Source of the DNA: Rudaea sp.
Lineage (GTDB): Bacteria > Pseudomonadota > Gammaproteobacteria > Xanthomonadales > Rhodanobacteraceae
Assembly (NCBI GenBank): GCA_025934455.1
Contig: JAICYA010000120.1
Location: forward strand, 1-6,503
Length of the DNA: 6,503 nucleotides
Direction: 5' to 3'
Shown: positions 6,281 to 6,503 of the stretch, one piece after another
How positions within the stretch are numbered: the stretch's first letter is position 1
How the letters are laid out: every line of letters starts with the position of its first letter
Notes under the pieces: model-generated
What the model was told of the DNA's origin: nothing
The model's database searches: none
What the model saw: the letters and a program-made list of their open reading frames with translations, nothing else
Made by a program: the position numbers and the translations under genes

Positions 6281-6422
6281 GAACCTCTGAAGAAGCGTCG
6301 CGAGCGAAGGCAGCTTGCGTGCCGCCGGAGCGCAGGAACCGGAGTGTACGTGCGGAGTACATGAGGATTCCGAGCACCGCCGGCACGCAAAATGCCGAGC
6401 GCAGCAGCTTATTCAGAGGTTC
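6281..6422. repeat. 142-bp MITE-like palindromic element in the aspS leader
   Basis: Terminal repeats GAACCTCTGAA (6281-6291) and TTCAGAGGTTC (6412-6422) are perfect 11-bp inverted copies. Further in, TTGCGTGCCG (6315-6324) pairs exactly with CGGCACGCAA (6381-6390), and at the tip TGTAC (6345-6349) pairs with GTACA (6357-6361) around a 7-nt loop. Between these blocks the arms still match in part (AAGC, GCG, GGCA), so the whole can fold into one long imperfect hairpin. It has no coding capacity. This build is that of a miniature inverted-repeat element or large dispersed palindromic repeat. The inner sequence resembles repeats I recall from xanthomonad and related genomes, but I cannot confirm that here. 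No target-site duplication is obvious. Confidence 0.75.
6414..6419 (+). promoter_or_regulatory. aspS: aspS ribosome-binding site inside the repeat end
   Basis: CAGAGG lies eight bases before the aspS ATG at 6428. All six bases belong to the right terminal inverted repeat of the 142-bp element, so folding of that element would pair them with the left end at 6281-6291. Confidence 0.6.
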
Positions 6423-6427
6423 TTTGG

Positions 6428-6503
6428 ATGCGTAGCAATTATTGTGGCCTTCTCGACGAGGCCCTGATCGGTCATGACGTCACCCTGTGCGGCTGGGTCG
6501 ATA
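6428..6503 (+). CDS. aspS: Aspartyl-tRNA synthetase, N-terminal start (3' end outside window)
   Basis: Twenty-five complete codons are visible before the window ends. They read MRSNYCGLLDEALIGHDVTL followed by CGWVD, which matches the very start of bacterial AspRS: an R-x-x-Y-CG opening, then the first strand of the OB-fold anticodon-binding domain with VTLCGWV. The enzyme charges tRNA(Asp) with aspartate in the cytoplasm and is usually close to 590 residues. The start is supported by CAGAGG eight bases upstream and by family alignment. The position downstream of an FmdB-like gene fits the common proteobacterial order; yebC and ruvC would be expected beyond the window. Its leader contains the palindromic element at 6281-6422. 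Confidence 0.93.
   Translation, partial: MRSNYCGLLDEALIGHDVTLCGWVD

Noticed and set aside
5578..6390. A 270-codon frame antisense to the DUF3011 gene
   Set aside because: It runs through a strong terminator and the palindromic element, has biased Ala/Val/Arg composition, and opposes a gene with signal peptide, ribosome-binding site and conserved cysteines.
6226..6427. A tRNA gene, T-box or other known riboswitch in the aspS leader
   Set aside because: No cloverleaf, T-box sequence or known aptamer core is visible, and T-boxes are not expected in gammaproteobacteria. The structure is explained by the palindromic element.
6187..6435. An 82-codon open frame across the aspS leader
   Set aside because: It lies over the terminator and the palindromic element, overlaps the aspS start, and has no ribosome-binding site or family resemblance.

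Overview
The window looks like chromosomal DNA from a high-GC gammaproteobacterium, most probably of the Xanthomonadales/Lysobacterales (Xanthomonadaceae or Rhodanobacteraceae). The grounds are GC-rich codon use, a large TonB-dependent receptor paired with a TPR-sulfotransferase, a secreted DUF3011 protein (a family I know mainly from this order), and the FmdB-like zinc-ribbon gene just ahead of aspS. The genus cannot be fixed from the sequence alone.

Layout. (1) Positions 2-754 (+) are the 3' part of clpB, cut inside the Walker A motif of the second AAA+ domain and closed by a strong hairpin terminator at 761-787. (2) Positions 808-5061 (-) carry a probable two-gene operon read leftward: a TPR-sulfotransferase (5061 to 3301), then 72 bp with no visible terminator, then an 806-residue TonB-dependent outer-membrane receptor (3228 to 808). 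The operon converges on clpB, and the shared terminator can work in both directions. (3) From 5178 rightward (+) come an FmdB-family zinc-ribbon protein with a long disordered Lys/Pro/Ser tail, a secreted protein with two DUF3011 repeats, a perfect 13-bp terminator hairpin, and a 205-bp leader region ahead of aspS. AspS begins at 6428 and is cut by the window end after about 25 codons; it is too short for a simple ORF scan but is recognisable by its N-terminus.

How the genes relate. The clpB and FmdB/aspS segments are housekeeping. The receptor/sulfotransferase pair is the accessory part: an import receptor of unknown substrate next to a PAPS-dependent sulfotransferase of the kind that resembles tyrosylprotein sulfotransferases. 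The most striking structure outside genes is a 142-bp imperfect palindrome (6281-6422) with perfect 11-bp ends. It looks like a MITE or dispersed repeat, and its right terminal repeat supplies the ribosome-binding site of aspS.
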